Shown: positions 39,832-48,230, counted from the first letter of the stretch. The stretch is 64,000 nucleotides of DNA from Lactiplantibacillus plantarum (GCF_014131735.1 NZ_CP039121.1:2356001-2420000), one strand, 5' to 3'. A program made the numbers and translations. Notes: generated from the sequence alone by a model not told the origin.

Positions 39832-40869
39832 ATGGAAGACATGCCAAGTCGCTCAGAAATGCATCGTGAGAAATCACAAGGAAACAATTCACAGGGGAAC
39901 GGCAACGGGCCCAAGAAGAAGCACCCCGTTCGCAATACCGTTTTAATCATTATTGCCGTGTTATTAGTTGGGACCGGGGCCTTTGCCGCGCGAACTTATT
40001 TTAACGCCAAGAATGCGGCCGACACCGTCTTCAAGAGTAGTGGTATTAAAAAGAGTCGGAATACGAGCGCCGTATTGAATGGTAAGAAACCCGTCTCGAT
40101 CCTATTACTCGGAACTGATACCGGGGCCCTCGGGCGGAACTATAAAGGCCGGACCGATACGATCATCTTAGCAACGATCAACCCCAAGACTAAGACAACG
40201 ACCCTGATGAGTTTACCACGTGATTCTGAAGTAGCTGTCTCCGGCTTCGAACAGGACTTCCCGACTAAGTTAAACGCTGCCTACGCTTATGGTAGTGCCG
40301 GAACGACCATCAAGACCGTTCAAAAATGGTTGAACGTTCCAATCGACTATTACGCCCTGATCAACATGGGTGGCATGAAAAAAGTTGTGGATGAAATCGG
40401 TGGCGTTGACATTACTCCAATTCGGACATTTACCTACGAAGGCTACACCTTTACTAAGGGCCAAAAAGAACATATGAATGGTGCCAAAGCCTTGGCTTAC
40501 TCCCGGATGCGTTATGATGATCCACTCGGCGACTATGGTCGGCAACAGCGGCAACGGCAATTAATTACCGCCATTATCGGAGAAAGCGCCAGTGCTTCCA
40601 ACTTGCTTAAACAAGATTTCTTAAATTCACTTGCTAAACAAACACGGACTGACTTAACATTCGGTAATTTAACTAGTATCGTCACTAATTACCGTAGTGC
40701 AACCAAGAATATCGTCTCTGATCACGCCCAGGGTACTGGTAAGATGATTGATGGTCAGTCTTTCGAAGTTGTTTCGCAATCTGAAAAGCAACGGGTCACG
40801 AACGTCTTACGTAAGTCCCTTAATTTAAAGGCTGCGACAACCGGCGAAAAATTTGCTAACCAAAACTAA
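39832..40869 (+). CDS. LytR-CpsA-Psr (LCP) family cell-wall ligase
   Basis: LCP proteins transfer teichoic acids or capsular polymers from the lipid carrier to peptidoglycan. The 345-residue product has a polar cytoplasmic N-terminus and one membrane helix near residues 34-54. The extracellular LCP domain starts at SILLLGTDTG, with the catalytic or metal residues in GRTDTIIL and LPRDSEV and the arginine-rich YSRMRYDDPLGDYGRQQRQR. The ATG at 39832 follows GGAGGAAGAGTTC. The in-frame TTG at 39817 overlaps that site. It is followed by a strong terminator. Confidence 0.93.
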   Translation: MEDMPSRSEMHREKSQGNNSQGNGNGPKKKHPVRNTVLIIIAVLLVGTGAFAARTYFNAKNAADTVFKSSGIKKSRNTSAVLNGKKPVSILLLGTDTGALGRNYKGRTDTIILATINPKTKTTTLMSLPRDSEVAVSGFEQDFPTKLNAAYAYGSAGTTIKTVQKWLNVPIDYYALINMGGMKKVVDEIGGVDITPIRTFTYEGYTFTKGQKEHMNGAKALAYSRMRYDDPLGDYGRQQRQRQLITAIIGESASASNLLKQDFLNSLAKQTRTDLTFGNLTSIVTNYRSATKNIVSDHAQGTGKMIDGQSFEVVSQSEKQRVTNVLRKSLNLKAATTGEKFANQN

Positions 40870-40928
40870 CCATCTGATTTGATGATAAGAGTCGTGACTA
40901 CTTGTTGCGATGTCTCAGCTAACTAATT

Positions 40929-40980
40929 AAAAAGGCGCCAACTGAACTGCTTAGTAGAGCAGTTCAGTTGGCGCCTTTTT
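40929..40980. terminator. Strong terminator after the LCP gene, usable in both directions
   Basis: A perfect 23-bp stem (40929-40951 and 40958-40980) contains GGCGCCAACTGAACTGCT. AAAAA/UUUUU at the outer ends allow it to end both the LCP transcript and the opposite-strand thrE transcript. Confidence 0.93.
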
Positions 40981-41154
40981 CTGTATTGAATGCGAGTCGT
41001 AATAACTAATCTAAGCGCGTAACTATTCAGAACGCTGGCACACGGCAAATTAGTCGCACTAACCCACCACTTTTGGCGGAATTTATTTATGGCGCTTAGT
41101 CTTAGCGTCCGCAAACTTTGTTCACGATTCACAACTAATCAGCCAACAGTTAGG

Positions 41155-41616
41155 TTACGACTCCAATCGGTGCAACCGCCACTGGCGAATACAAAATGCG
41201 ATAAGCCGGTTGAGTAATTCAGCTAATAAGAATCCCAATGCAATCGCACCAGTAATCATAATCACTTGCAACGTGAATGAAACCGCCTCACGATAATTAC
41301 CCAGCGCAAAGTTACGCACCATCTGATAAGCCTGACTGCCGGGCACGAATGAAACTAAACTCGGAATATTGAAGATAATAGCGGGCATCTTCTTGTAGCG
41401 AGCTGCTAAGCTGCTGAGGACGCCAATACCGACCGAGCCAATTAAGCTTCCTAAGACGACCCCACCATCAAAAGCCTGAACAATCAAATAGCCACCCCAC
41501 GTTAGGGTACCAATCCAGCCCGCAACGTTTAACGCTTGATGTGGAATATTAATAATCAGGCCAAACCCCAGTACCGCAATGTAAGCCAGCACTAATTGTC
41601 CAATTGTGCCCATCAT
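41155..41616 (-). CDS. Threonine/serine exporter ThrE, C-terminal-half protein
   Basis: This 153-residue integral-membrane protein has about five hydrophobic segments. It corresponds to the C-terminal half of ThrE-type exporters (DUF3815/ThrE_2), with the conserved PAIIFNIPSLVSFVPGSQAY region. In this subfamily the transporter is split in two genes. Two adjacent ATGs exist (41616 and 41613) after CGGAGGGATC; the second has slightly better spacing. It lies 33 bp after the N-terminal-half gene, so both are probably one unit. Confidence 0.85.
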   Translation of the reverse strand: MMGTIGQLVLAYIAVLGFGLIINIPHQALNVAGWIGTLTWGGYLIVQAFDGGVVLGSLIGSVGIGVLSSLAARYKKMPAIIFNIPSLVSFVPGSQAYQMVRNFALGNYREAVSFTLQVIMITGAIALGFLLAELLNRLIAFCIRQWRLHRLES

Positions 41617-41649
41617 GATCCCTCCGAATACCCAGGCTAGTGCCCGTAC

Positions 41650-42399
41650 TTAAAATAATGTAATGACAACGGCGATCCCAAAGCCTAGTGCTGCCGCACT
41701 CAGCATCGCTTCCACGCCACGTGCAGGCCCACTGACGAAATTACCAGCCAGAGTATCTCGTACGGCGTTTGTTAATGGCACTCCGGGCACTAGTGGCATC
41801 AACGACCCGATAATAATATCATTGACATTGGTTCCCCACCCAATCTGACACACCCATTCCGCGCCAAACCCAATTAGAAGTGCCGCCGTTAACTCGCTCA
41901 AAAATTTAATTTTAAGATACCGGTTAAGCAGATAAAAGACCAAGTAACCTAATGTTCCAATAATAACAGTTGGCCACGTATTAACAATTTCCTGACGAAA
42001 CATAATCATCAAGGGGCCACTGACTAAGGCTGCACCGACCAACTGCAACCACAACGGAAATGAGCGCGAAGCTGCATCTAACTGATTAAGCCGTTGATAT
42101 AAAGTTGGTAAATCAATGGTCGTAGCCGCAAATTCACGGGATAACTGATTGACCTGTGCCACTTTTTCAAGATCGATCGTTCGCTGGTTAACCGCGGCAA
42201 TCTGCGTTGCATTACGTCCTTGAATCGACATCATGACACCCGTAATCGTCACGTAGGTATTGGCAGCAACAACCCCCGCATTCTGAGCAATCCGCATCAT
42301 CGTATCATCTACTCGCGAAATCTCCGAACCATTCTCGACCATGATTTTACCAGCCTTCAAGCAAGTCGCAATAATCATCTCATCGGTTGTCACTGTCAT
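41650..42399 (-). CDS. Threonine/serine exporter ThrE, N-terminal-half protein (DUF1212)
   Basis: The 249-residue protein has a soluble DUF1212 domain (residues 1-~115), with KAGKIMVENGSEISRVDDTM matching the family start. About five membrane segments follow. Known relatives export threonine and serine, and here the pair may relieve amino-acid excess from peptide uptake. The ATG at 42399 has AAAGG five bases upstream. The pair of genes reads toward the bidirectional terminator at 40929. Confidence 0.87.
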   Translation of the reverse strand: MTVTTDEMIIATCLKAGKIMVENGSEISRVDDTMMRIAQNAGVVAANTYVTITGVMMSIQGRNATQIAAVNQRTIDLEKVAQVNQLSREFAATTIDLPTLYQRLNQLDAASRSFPLWLQLVGAALVSGPLMIMFRQEIVNTWPTVIIGTLGYLVFYLLNRYLKIKFLSELTAALLIGFGAEWVCQIGWGTNVNDIIIGSLMPLVPGVPLTNAVRDTLAGNFVSGPARGVEAMLSAAALGFGIAVVITLF

Positions 42400-42510
42400 C
42401 CCACCCTTTAATAATCAGAATTACATTCTCTAATAATTCTTACTTTAGCCAATGTCTGGCTGTTAGTAAAGCTTTATTTATGATAATTAAGCATCCGCTG
42501 CAAAACGACA

Positions 42511-42548
42511 AAAAACCGGTGATGAGAATTAATTCTCATCACCGGTTT
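42511..42548 (-). terminator. Terminator after the cold-shock gene
   Basis: A perfect 36-nt palindrome (arms AAACCGGTGATGAGAATT, 42513-42530 and 42531-42548) is followed by UUUUU on the minus strand. It is 19 bp after the stop. Confidence 0.93.
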
Positions 42549-42567
42549 AAGCCATTTAAGCTGTTAA

Positions 42568-42768
42568 TTATGCTTTTGTAACGTTAACTGCTTGTGGGCC
42601 ACGATCGCTTTCTTCAACGTCGAAGTTTACAGCTTGGCCTTCATCAAGACTCTTGAAGCCGTCTTCTTGGATAGCTGAGAAATGTACGAATACATCGCTA
42701 CCGTTTTCGCGAGTGATAAAACCAAAACCCTTATCAGCGTTGAACCATTTAACTGTTCCGTGTTCCAT
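42568..42768 (-). CDS. csp: Cold shock protein, CspA family
   Basis: This 66-residue single-stranded nucleic-acid-binding protein acts as an RNA chaperone. The RNP1 and RNP2 motifs are visible as KGFGFIT and VFVHF. The acidic C-terminal half ends VNVTKA. The ATG at 42768 follows AGGAGGATTTTTTATT. The gene has a ~110-nt 5' leader, typical for thermo-responsive csp mRNAs, with a GTGCATTTTGCAC hairpin (42786-42798) next to the ribosome binding site. Confidence 0.95.
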   Translation of the reverse strand: MEHGTVKWFNADKGFGFITRENGSDVFVHFSAIQEDGFKSLDEGQAVNFDVEESDRGPQAVNVTKA

Positions 42769-42889
42769 AATAAAAAATCCTCCTAGTGCATTTTGCACGT
42801 ATAAAATAATGTAAATCATGATTCGGTACAAATGGGGATAGTTTATTGAAACGATCTGACCAAAATTACCTAACCAAGCTACAAGAACA

Positions 42890-42898
42890 ATTGTAGCA
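42890..42898 (-). promoter_or_regulatory. Extended -10 promoter of csp
   Basis: TGCTACAAT on the minus strand (hexamer 42890-42895) lacks a good -35. It would give a ~115-nt leader, as expected for csp genes. Confidence 0.5.
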
Positions 42899-43019
42899 TA
42901 TTGTTTCTAAAAAGGGTAGCCAAACACCATGATTTCCATGAAATGTTTATGTGATGATAAATGAAACAGAATAACTAACTAACAATTAACAGGTTTGTTC
43001 GGAAATAGGTGCCGCATGC

Positions 43020-43667
43020 TTACTTTACAAAGACATTGTGCGCCGCTTTATAGCTAACTGGGATTTCCTCGCCCGTTTTCTGAATGGAAACGGTAACAGG
43101 GCCTTCAAATGGATCGTGCTTTAAAACCGTGACCTGCTGTCCAATCTTGAGCGGTGTATCATGCAAATAAACTAATAAATCATGATTATCAATAAATCGC
43201 TCAATCGTAACCGTTGTGCCATCCTGCGTATCTGCTAAACTCACATGACTGTCTTCCTGATAATGACCATCCTTATCGGGAATCGCGCCACCATGCGGAC
43301 AATGCGTCGGATTGCCTAAAAAGGCTTCCAAAGAATCCACTAGTCGTTCACTGGTCACATGCTCCAGCACTTCCGCTTCCGTATGCACGTCTGGCAAATC
43401 ATAATCCAATTTATCAACTAAGAAATCTTCCCAGATTCGGTGCTTGCGAACTAACGTTTCAGCGTAGCGAATGCCTTTCTTTGTTAACGAAATCCCAGCA
43501 TACGGGGTATGCTTAGCCAAGCCTTCCTGAACTAATTTACCGACCATCTCCGTTACAGAGCCGGCCGCGATGTCTAAACTTAAGGCAATTTGCTTATTCG
43601 ACACCTTTTTTTTCGTACCACCAAGCTCGAAAATAATTTTTAAGTAATCTTCCTTCATGGGGGTCAT
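43020..43667 (-). CDS. Metal-dependent transcriptional regulator, DtxR/MntR family
   Basis: This Mn/Fe-sensing repressor has 215 residues. It has an N-terminal winged helix (residues ~5-60, KVSNKQIALSLDIAAGSVTEMVGK), a dimerisation and metal-binding domain with E/H ligands around HTEAEVLEHVTSERLVDSLE and NPTHCPHGG, and a C-terminal SH3/FeoA-like domain (~155-210). The presence of the SH3-like domain makes it closer to SirR/ScaR/MtsR than to short MntR. No metal transporter is adjacent. The ATG at 43667 lies after TTGAGGTGAAG. Confidence 0.88.
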   Translation of the reverse strand: MTPMKEDYLKIIFELGGTKKKVSNKQIALSLDIAAGSVTEMVGKLVQEGLAKHTPYAGISLTKKGIRYAETLVRKHRIWEDFLVDKLDYDLPDVHTEAEVLEHVTSERLVDSLEAFLGNPTHCPHGGAIPDKDGHYQEDSHVSLADTQDGTTVTIERFIDNHDLLVYLHDTPLKIGQQVTVLKHDPFEGPVTVSIQKTGEEIPVSYKAAHNVFVK

Positions 43668-43878
43668 GAATATTCTTCACCTCAACTAAATAGTTACTTC
43701 TGATTCTCTCTAATATAATTCTAACATCTTACTACAATTGAGACACCAGTTCTAGTCTCTAATAACGACAAAGCTTTGAAATAATTGCCTAATCGTGACA
43801 TAATTAATTGTAGCGCAAAATAACCAATTTGGTTACTAATTTAGAAACGTGCTTGTTCAACTAAGGAGGAACCGCATC

Positions 43879-44223
43879 GTGAATGATGATGCTCAATTAT
43901 CAATTACGCAATTGGATAGTTCTTTGCAGCACAAGGCAGTTGAAGACTTTGCCGCATTCTACTTACCACTTTTTGACGCTAACAACCTTGAAATGATGTC
44001 CAACTATGATGTTGCCAGCTATATGACAGACATCAATGAACACCTTACTTACGGCCGCTACATGACCAAGGCTCAGCGCTTGAGTGACACCGTTAGTTTT
44101 TCATTTACCGCCTACGTCAACTTGATTGATCGACTCGATCAACAATACTTTACTAGTGGTAATCCAGCACTACCATGGAATGAATGGTTAGCCGCCAAGT
44201 TTGCTCAAACTGCGACATCTTAA
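43879..44223 (+). CDS. Hypothetical protein, 114 residues
   Basis: No family was recognised. The protein is probably cytoplasmic and helical, acidic and without cysteines, with aromatic-rich segments (AVEDFAAFYLPLFD, NEHLTYGRYMTK). The GTG start at 43879 is set by the strong site AAGGAGGAACCGCATC. It is divergent from the DtxR-type regulator (212 bp between the start codons) and followed by its own terminator at 44326. A small hairpin ACCAATTTGGT lies upstream at ~43825-43835. Confidence 0.7.
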   Translation: MNDDAQLSITQLDSSLQHKAVEDFAAFYLPLFDANNLEMMSNYDVASYMTDINEHLTYGRYMTKAQRLSDTVSFSFTAYVNLIDRLDQQYFTSGNPALPWNEWLAAKFAQTATS

Positions 44224-44325
44224 CAATTCCTACTTAATTAACGCGCGCTACTCGTGATTATTTCATATAGAAGTAGAATTAATACTAAATGAAAGACAAG
44301 CACCACGCGTACTTATAGATTATTT

Positions 44326-44358
44326 AAAGAGATTGAGTTGATACTCGGTCTCTTTTTT
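44326..44358 (+). terminator. Terminator after the 114-residue hypothetical gene
   Basis: A 13-bp stem with G-U pairs (44326-44338 and 44343-44355), AAAGAGATTGAGT, has a four-base loop and is followed by UUUUUU. Confidence 0.85.
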
Positions 44359-44403
44359 GTTGATAACCACACTGATAGATTACGTTTTAACGTACGAAAG
44401 TAC

Positions 44404-44438
44404 AAAAAAGCCCCAAGCTTTCCCGCAGCACTTGGGAC
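44404..44438 (-). terminator. Terminator of the candidate structured RNA
   Basis: On the minus strand GTCCCAAG pairs with CTTGGGGC, with a 13-nt loop, then six U. Its 5' arm is also complementary to an upstream segment at 44656-44663. Confidence 0.8.
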
Positions 44439-44680
44439 CTCTGGTAAATATCATCACCGGGCGATTGAAGACTACTACTAGTTTCAATTACACGTTGTTT
44501 TATGCACGATTACTACCTAGTTCTAGCTAGGCATCTCTCAGCGCTTATTCGCGCTCCGTTGTAAATCCTTTTGCAAAGTTAAACTTCAAAACACGACCAA
44601 CATGACAACGGTCAACCCAGCCATAAGATCGGTTGACGAACGGGAAACTTAAATGCCCAAGTGACTTACCGACATTTACC
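44404..44680 (-). ncRNA. Candidate structured RNA with alternative pairings
   Basis: This ~275-nt stretch without a gene has its own promoter-like elements (-35 TTGTGT 44710-44715, -10 TAAATT 44687-44692, 17-bp spacer) and ends in an intrinsic terminator (44404-44438). Several internal hairpins are visible: GTCAACC/GGTTGAC (44611-44637), GCGC...GCGC (~44540-44553) and CCTAG...CTAGG. Near the 5' end GGTAAAT pairs with ATTTACC (44443-44449), and CACTTGGG pairs with CCCAAGTG (44429-44436), part of the terminator stem. It could be a riboswitch-like RNA or a 6S-type RNA. I could not match a known family. Confidence 0.5.
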
Positions 44681-44726
44681 AACTTAAATTTAACATTAAT
44701 TAATCGGTTACACAAGCTGAAGGTTG

Positions 44727-45191
44727 CTAGCGCTCTGACTTAACGGGATAAAGTCGATAATGTGGCGTCTCATCTTGAATATAACAATAAAGCTGTTGTG
44801 TCTTCGCTTCGTCAAAATATCCCAACTTGACCATGTGGTGACCATCCCGTTCTTCGATTCCTTGAAAAGCCGTCATCATAAAGATGCGCATCATTTCCAT
44901 TTGGTTATTATACCCATCGGCCCGCTCGACAGCCGCTGCCAGTGTAAAACCCTCGTCTAACATCATCTTGATAAAATGAACACGCATCAGCATACCATAC
45001 GAATAACGATGCGTGGTATTCTTCTCACTCACTTTAAGACTATGAATATAATTTTTCTGTTCCCAGTAACGTAGCTGTGTCTGAGAGACGCCGGTCATCT
45101 TCGCCAAATCGCTAATTCCGATTGTGAATTGATGCTTACCCAGCTGTTCTTTAAATTTCTTAAAAAATACACCGTCTTCTTGCTTATCCAC
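44727..45191 (-). CDS. MerR family transcriptional regulator
   Basis: The 154-residue protein has an N-terminal MerR helix-turn-helix with wing (FTIGISDLAKMTGVSQTQLRYWE and HRYSYGMLMRVHFIKMMLDEGF, residues ~22-85) and a short C-terminal effector part. There is no metal-binding cysteine pair, so a drug or small-molecule ligand is more likely. The GTG at 45191 follows AGAGGTTGACCC. It is divergent from a multidrug MFS gene with overlapping promoter elements, so it very probably controls that exporter and itself. Confidence 0.88.
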   Translation of the reverse strand: MDKQEDGVFFKKFKEQLGKHQFTIGISDLAKMTGVSQTQLRYWEQKNYIHSLKVSEKNTTHRYSYGMLMRVHFIKMMLDEGFTLAAAVERADGYNNQMEMMRIFMMTAFQGIEERDGHHMVKLGYFDEAKTQQLYCYIQDETPHYRLYPVKSER

Positions 45192-45216
45192 GGGTCAACC
45201 TCTTTTCTAACATTTT

Positions 45217-45286
45217 CAATACTCAGTATATTATTTTTAATATTAATGTCAAGCTTGTTGACAAAGTCGATAAATCCGATTATATT
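45217..45286. promoter_or_regulatory. Divergent merR / MFS exporter promoters with operator candidate
   Basis: For the plus-strand MFS gene, -35 TTGACA (45258-45263) and -10 TATATT (45281-45286) have a 17-bp spacer. For the minus-strand merR gene, -35 TTGACA (45247-45252) and -10 TATACT (45225-45230) have a 16-bp spacer. The two -35 boxes are five bases apart. An inverted repeat ATACTCAGTAT (45219-45229) overlaps the merR -10. Neither promoter has the 19-bp spacer of classic MerR targets. Confidence 0.75.
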
Positions 45287-45320
45287 AGACAACGTACTTT
45301 TTTAGAGAGAAGGGATTTAC

Positions 45321-46799
45321 TTGTCAACTCCTGTTGATACGCATGGGAAGCCTTATAACCGTGGCTTGCTCATTGCAGTTTTATTAGTTGGTACTTTTTG
45401 TACCGTTCTTAATCAAACGATTTTAACCACTGCCTTCCCAACGTTGATGAAAGATTTCGACATCACAACGTCGACCGTGCAATGGTTAACAACCGGGTTT
45501 ATGTTAGTCAACGGGATTATGATTCCCGTTAGTGCGTGGTTAAGTTCACGGATTTCCACTAAATGGTTATATCTTTCCGCAATGGCCATTTTCGAAGTGG
45601 GTACTATTATCTGTTGGACAGCACCAAACTTTGGCTTCTTATTGGCTGGGCGTTTGATCCAAGCCGTTGGGGTCGGGGTCACCATGCCATTACTTCAAAC
45701 GATTATGCTATCTATCTTCCCTGCTGATAAGCGTGGGGCTGCCATGGGGACTGCCGGAATTGTTATCGGTTTGGCCCCAGCCATCGGTCCAACCTTATCT
45801 GGGTGGGTTATCGACAACTTATCATGGCGTGATTTATTTGGTTTGATCGTTCCAATCGTCGCAATCGTTCTAATCGCTGGCTTCTTCTTCATGGCCAACG
45901 TCTTGGAAACGTCTAAGCCAAAATTAGACTTTGCATCCTTGGTACTTTCTACCATTGGTTTTGGGAGCTTACTATACGGCTTTTCATCCGTTGGTGACAA
46001 TGGCTGGACGTCAACCGTGGTTCTCTCAACTTTAATTATTGGTGTTATCTTCATCATTGGTTTTATTTGGCGTCAATTGACGATGGAAAATCCATTCCTC
46101 CAATTACGGGTCTTCAAGCATGCCGAGTTCACAATTGCAGCTATTTTGAGCTCAGTTGCTAACATGGCCATGGTAGGGGCCGAAATGGTTATTCCACTTT
46201 ACCTGCAAATTATTCATGGTTTCTCCGCCTTTGAATCTGGGCTATCACTATTAGCTGGTGCCCTAATGATGGGGGTTATGAGTCCAATTACCGGCCGGGC
46301 CTTTGACCGTTTTGGTGCCAAACGCTTGGCAATTTTAGGGATGTTTTTACTGACAATCGGGACCATTCCATTTGCCTTCATTACTCGTAATACCGCAACG
46401 GTTTACATCGTGGTTCTCTATGCCGTTCGGATGTTTGGGATTGCCATGGTCATGATGCCGGCAACTACCGCTGGGATGAACGCCCTTCCCGTTGAACTAA
46501 TGGGTCATGGGACTGCCGTTAACAACACGACGCGTCAAATCGCTAGTTCCATTGGGACTGCCATCTTGACTTCCGTCTTATCAAACGTTACGGACGCCAC
46601 AAAACCAGCTCATAGCTTGATTAAGAGCAATCCACTTGGTTATCAGAACAGCTATTTCAACGCAACCTTAAATGGTTACCACGCGGCTTTCTGGGTTGCC
46701 GTGGGCTTCTCAGTTGTCGGGCTCGTCGTCGCGTTCTTCATGAAAGGCAAGCAGCATTCCGTTAAGCCAGTAATGAACACTAAGGAGGTGAACGACTAA
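45321..46799 (+). CDS. MFS multidrug exporter, DHA2 family (EmrB/QacA type)
   Basis: This 492-residue proton-driven exporter has fourteen predicted membrane segments. The DHA2 features are visible as LNQTILTTAFPTL in the first helix, WLTTGFMLVNGIMIP, and motif C-like GIVIGLAPAIGPTLSGWVI. The TTG start follows GAGAAGGGATTTAC. The stop overlaps the start of the next gene (TAATGA), showing translational coupling. Specific drugs cannot be predicted. Confidence 0.92.
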   Translation: MSTPVDTHGKPYNRGLLIAVLLVGTFCTVLNQTILTTAFPTLMKDFDITTSTVQWLTTGFMLVNGIMIPVSAWLSSRISTKWLYLSAMAIFEVGTIICWTAPNFGFLLAGRLIQAVGVGVTMPLLQTIMLSIFPADKRGAAMGTAGIVIGLAPAIGPTLSGWVIDNLSWRDLFGLIVPIVAIVLIAGFFFMANVLETSKPKLDFASLVLSTIGFGSLLYGFSSVGDNGWTSTVVLSTLIIGVIFIIGFIWRQLTMENPFLQLRVFKHAEFTIAAILSSVANMAMVGAEMVIPLYLQIIHGFSAFESGLSLLAGALMMGVMSPITGRAFDRFGAKRLAILGMFLLTIGTIPFAFITRNTATVYIVVLYAVRMFGIAMVMMPATTAGMNALPVELMGHGTAVNNTTRQIASSIGTAILTSVLSNVTDATKPAHSLIKSNPLGYQNSYFNATLNGYHAAFWVAVGFSVVGLVVAFFMKGKQHSVKPVMNTKEVND

Positions 46800-47521
46800 T
46801 GATTCTCGTACTACTCGTTGTTAGCGCAATCGCGCTCTTCTTATCATTTATCTACGTTCACCAAAACACGTTACGAATCAGCCTATCCGTTATCTTTGCG
46901 GCACTCTTAGTGACCTCGATCGTCTTCGTCTCCAAGAATGATGGTCAACATTACGGGATGGTCAAAACAACGACGACCACCACGCAATCATTAAAGTCTG
47001 CTGGTAGTAGCAAGCAACTTGATTTATTGCTCTATCAAAGTGTGGGTACCGCTGACAAGCACCGGGTCTATATTTATAAAAAGACCACTAATCAGAAAAA
47101 AGTTAGCCATACGACAGCCAGCGTCAAGACTGCTAACCAAGTTAAGACGACGACCGCGACACCTAAGTTAGTTACTAAGACGACACGGTGGACTTATAAG
47201 AGTAACGCCATGAAGTTCTGGTTTGGCTTAGCCAACAATGACAAACAGTTGATCAAGCGAACCAACTACTTCTATATCAATAAGAACTGGGTCGTACTTA
47301 GCACAACCCAAGCTAAACAATTCAGTAAATTGATGAAGCAACAGCAAGCGACATTAAAAGCGCGTGCTAAAGTCTACGTGACTAATCAGGTCAAGGCCGC
47401 AATGGTCAAGAACCCGACAATGAGCAAAGCGCAACTCGCAAAAGTTCAAAAAGCAGCGGCTGCTCAATATCAAGCCAATGCCATTCAGAGCATGCTTAAA
47501 ACCGTTAAAGCTAGCAAATAA
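46799..47521 (+). CDS. DUF4811-like membrane protein, partner of the MFS exporter
   Basis: This 240-residue protein of unknown function has two N-terminal membrane helices (residues ~1-17 and 24-44). A Thr/Ser/Lys-rich, basic domain follows, which is probably outside, and the C-terminal half is helical and Lys/Ala/Gln-rich. Its start overlaps the exporter stop after the site AAGGAGGTGAACGACTA. Such DUF4811 proteins are typically encoded next to EmrB/QacA exporters in lactobacilli, so an accessory role in export is inferred. Confidence 0.75.
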   Translation: MILVLLVVSAIALFLSFIYVHQNTLRISLSVIFAALLVTSIVFVSKNDGQHYGMVKTTTTTTQSLKSAGSSKQLDLLLYQSVGTADKHRVYIYKKTTNQKKVSHTTASVKTANQVKTTTATPKLVTKTTRWTYKSNAMKFWFGLANNDKQLIKRTNYFYINKNWVVLSTTQAKQFSKLMKQQQATLKARAKVYVTNQVKAAMVKNPTMSKAQLAKVQKAAAAQYQANAIQSMLKTVKASK

Positions 47522-47549
47522 CTTGAACTAACAATTAAAAATAGCTGAC

Positions 47550-47576
47550 AAGACCCCGGCATGCCGGGGTCTTTGT
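47550..47576 (+). terminator. Terminator after the exporter operon
   Basis: A perfect 24-nt palindrome AAGACCCCGGCATGCCGGGGTCTT is followed by a short U-rich tail, 28 bp after the stop. Confidence 0.8.
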
Positions 47577-47850
47577 TGTCTAAAGATCATCATGGCTTGT
47601 CCCCCCCTTTCACTAACGTCTTGCCAAAACTAGCGCCGGCGCCCCAGCGTCAAGACCACACTTATTCAAAATCGATGCGCCGGTTAATTATGCCGGTGGT
47701 TTACAAAAAATTCACGTTTCTTTTCTGAAAATGTACACTATCTTTACTAAAACATGATTTTGATGCTTTCGAGCAAATGATACGATTATCACGTACCAAG
47801 TTGATTGTTACGATGTCATTAGAAAGTCAGACGTCTAAAGGAATGATTAC

Positions 47851-48108
47851 GTGTACTATCACTCAACATCAGGATTGTTTTGGATCATCATCGCCCTTTT
47901 ACTTTATATGCTTAGTAAAACAGACCCTAAAAATTTTATAATTAAGCAAATAAGACGATTTGGTTGGCTGATCAACTTGGCTATTCTGACTTACATTATC
48001 GTCAGGCAAATTCAGCAACCCACTGGCGTATTACAAATCATGGTCTTAATAGTCATCGGATTTTCAACAATGAGCTCGATTTACGCTCGCTTTAAACATC
48101 AGCCTTAA
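47851..48108 (+). CDS. Small membrane protein, 85 residues, unknown function
   Basis: Three hydrophobic segments are visible: GLFWIIIALLLYML, WLINLAILTYIIV and IMVLIVIGFSTMSS. Basic residues between them suggest a small integral-membrane protein. The GTG start at 47851 follows AAAGGAATGATTAC. No family was recognised. The gene is followed by a strong terminator at 48181, which argues that it is real and monocistronic. Confidence 0.65.
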   Translation: MYYHSTSGLFWIIIALLLYMLSKTDPKNFIIKQIRRFGWLINLAILTYIIVRQIQQPTGVLQIMVLIVIGFSTMSSIYARFKHQP

Positions 48109-48180
48109 TCAACGCTAAGATAAAGGCTTGCCCGTGAGCAACTGGTACTCAGACATGTTCGGCAACAAACTCCACGTAAG

Positions 48181-48230
48181 AAAACAAGCGTCCGCGTTGA
48201 TCTAATCAACGCGGACGCTTGTTTTTATGT
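48181..48230 (+). terminator. Terminator between the 85-residue gene and the acidic lipoprotein gene
   Basis: A perfect 21-bp stem AAAACAAGCGTCCGCGTTGAT/ATCAACGCGGACGCTTGTTTT with a three-base loop has a U-run on the plus side. It may also end the opposite-strand transcript. Confidence 0.92.

Noticed and set aside
44404..44438. T-box reading of the 44.4-kb hairpin
   Set aside because: The sequence lacks the GGGTGG T-box motif and no downstream gene follows on that strand.
47577..47850. Possible feature in the AT-rich gap before the 85-residue gene
   Set aside because: No hairpin, promoter pair or frame could be supported.
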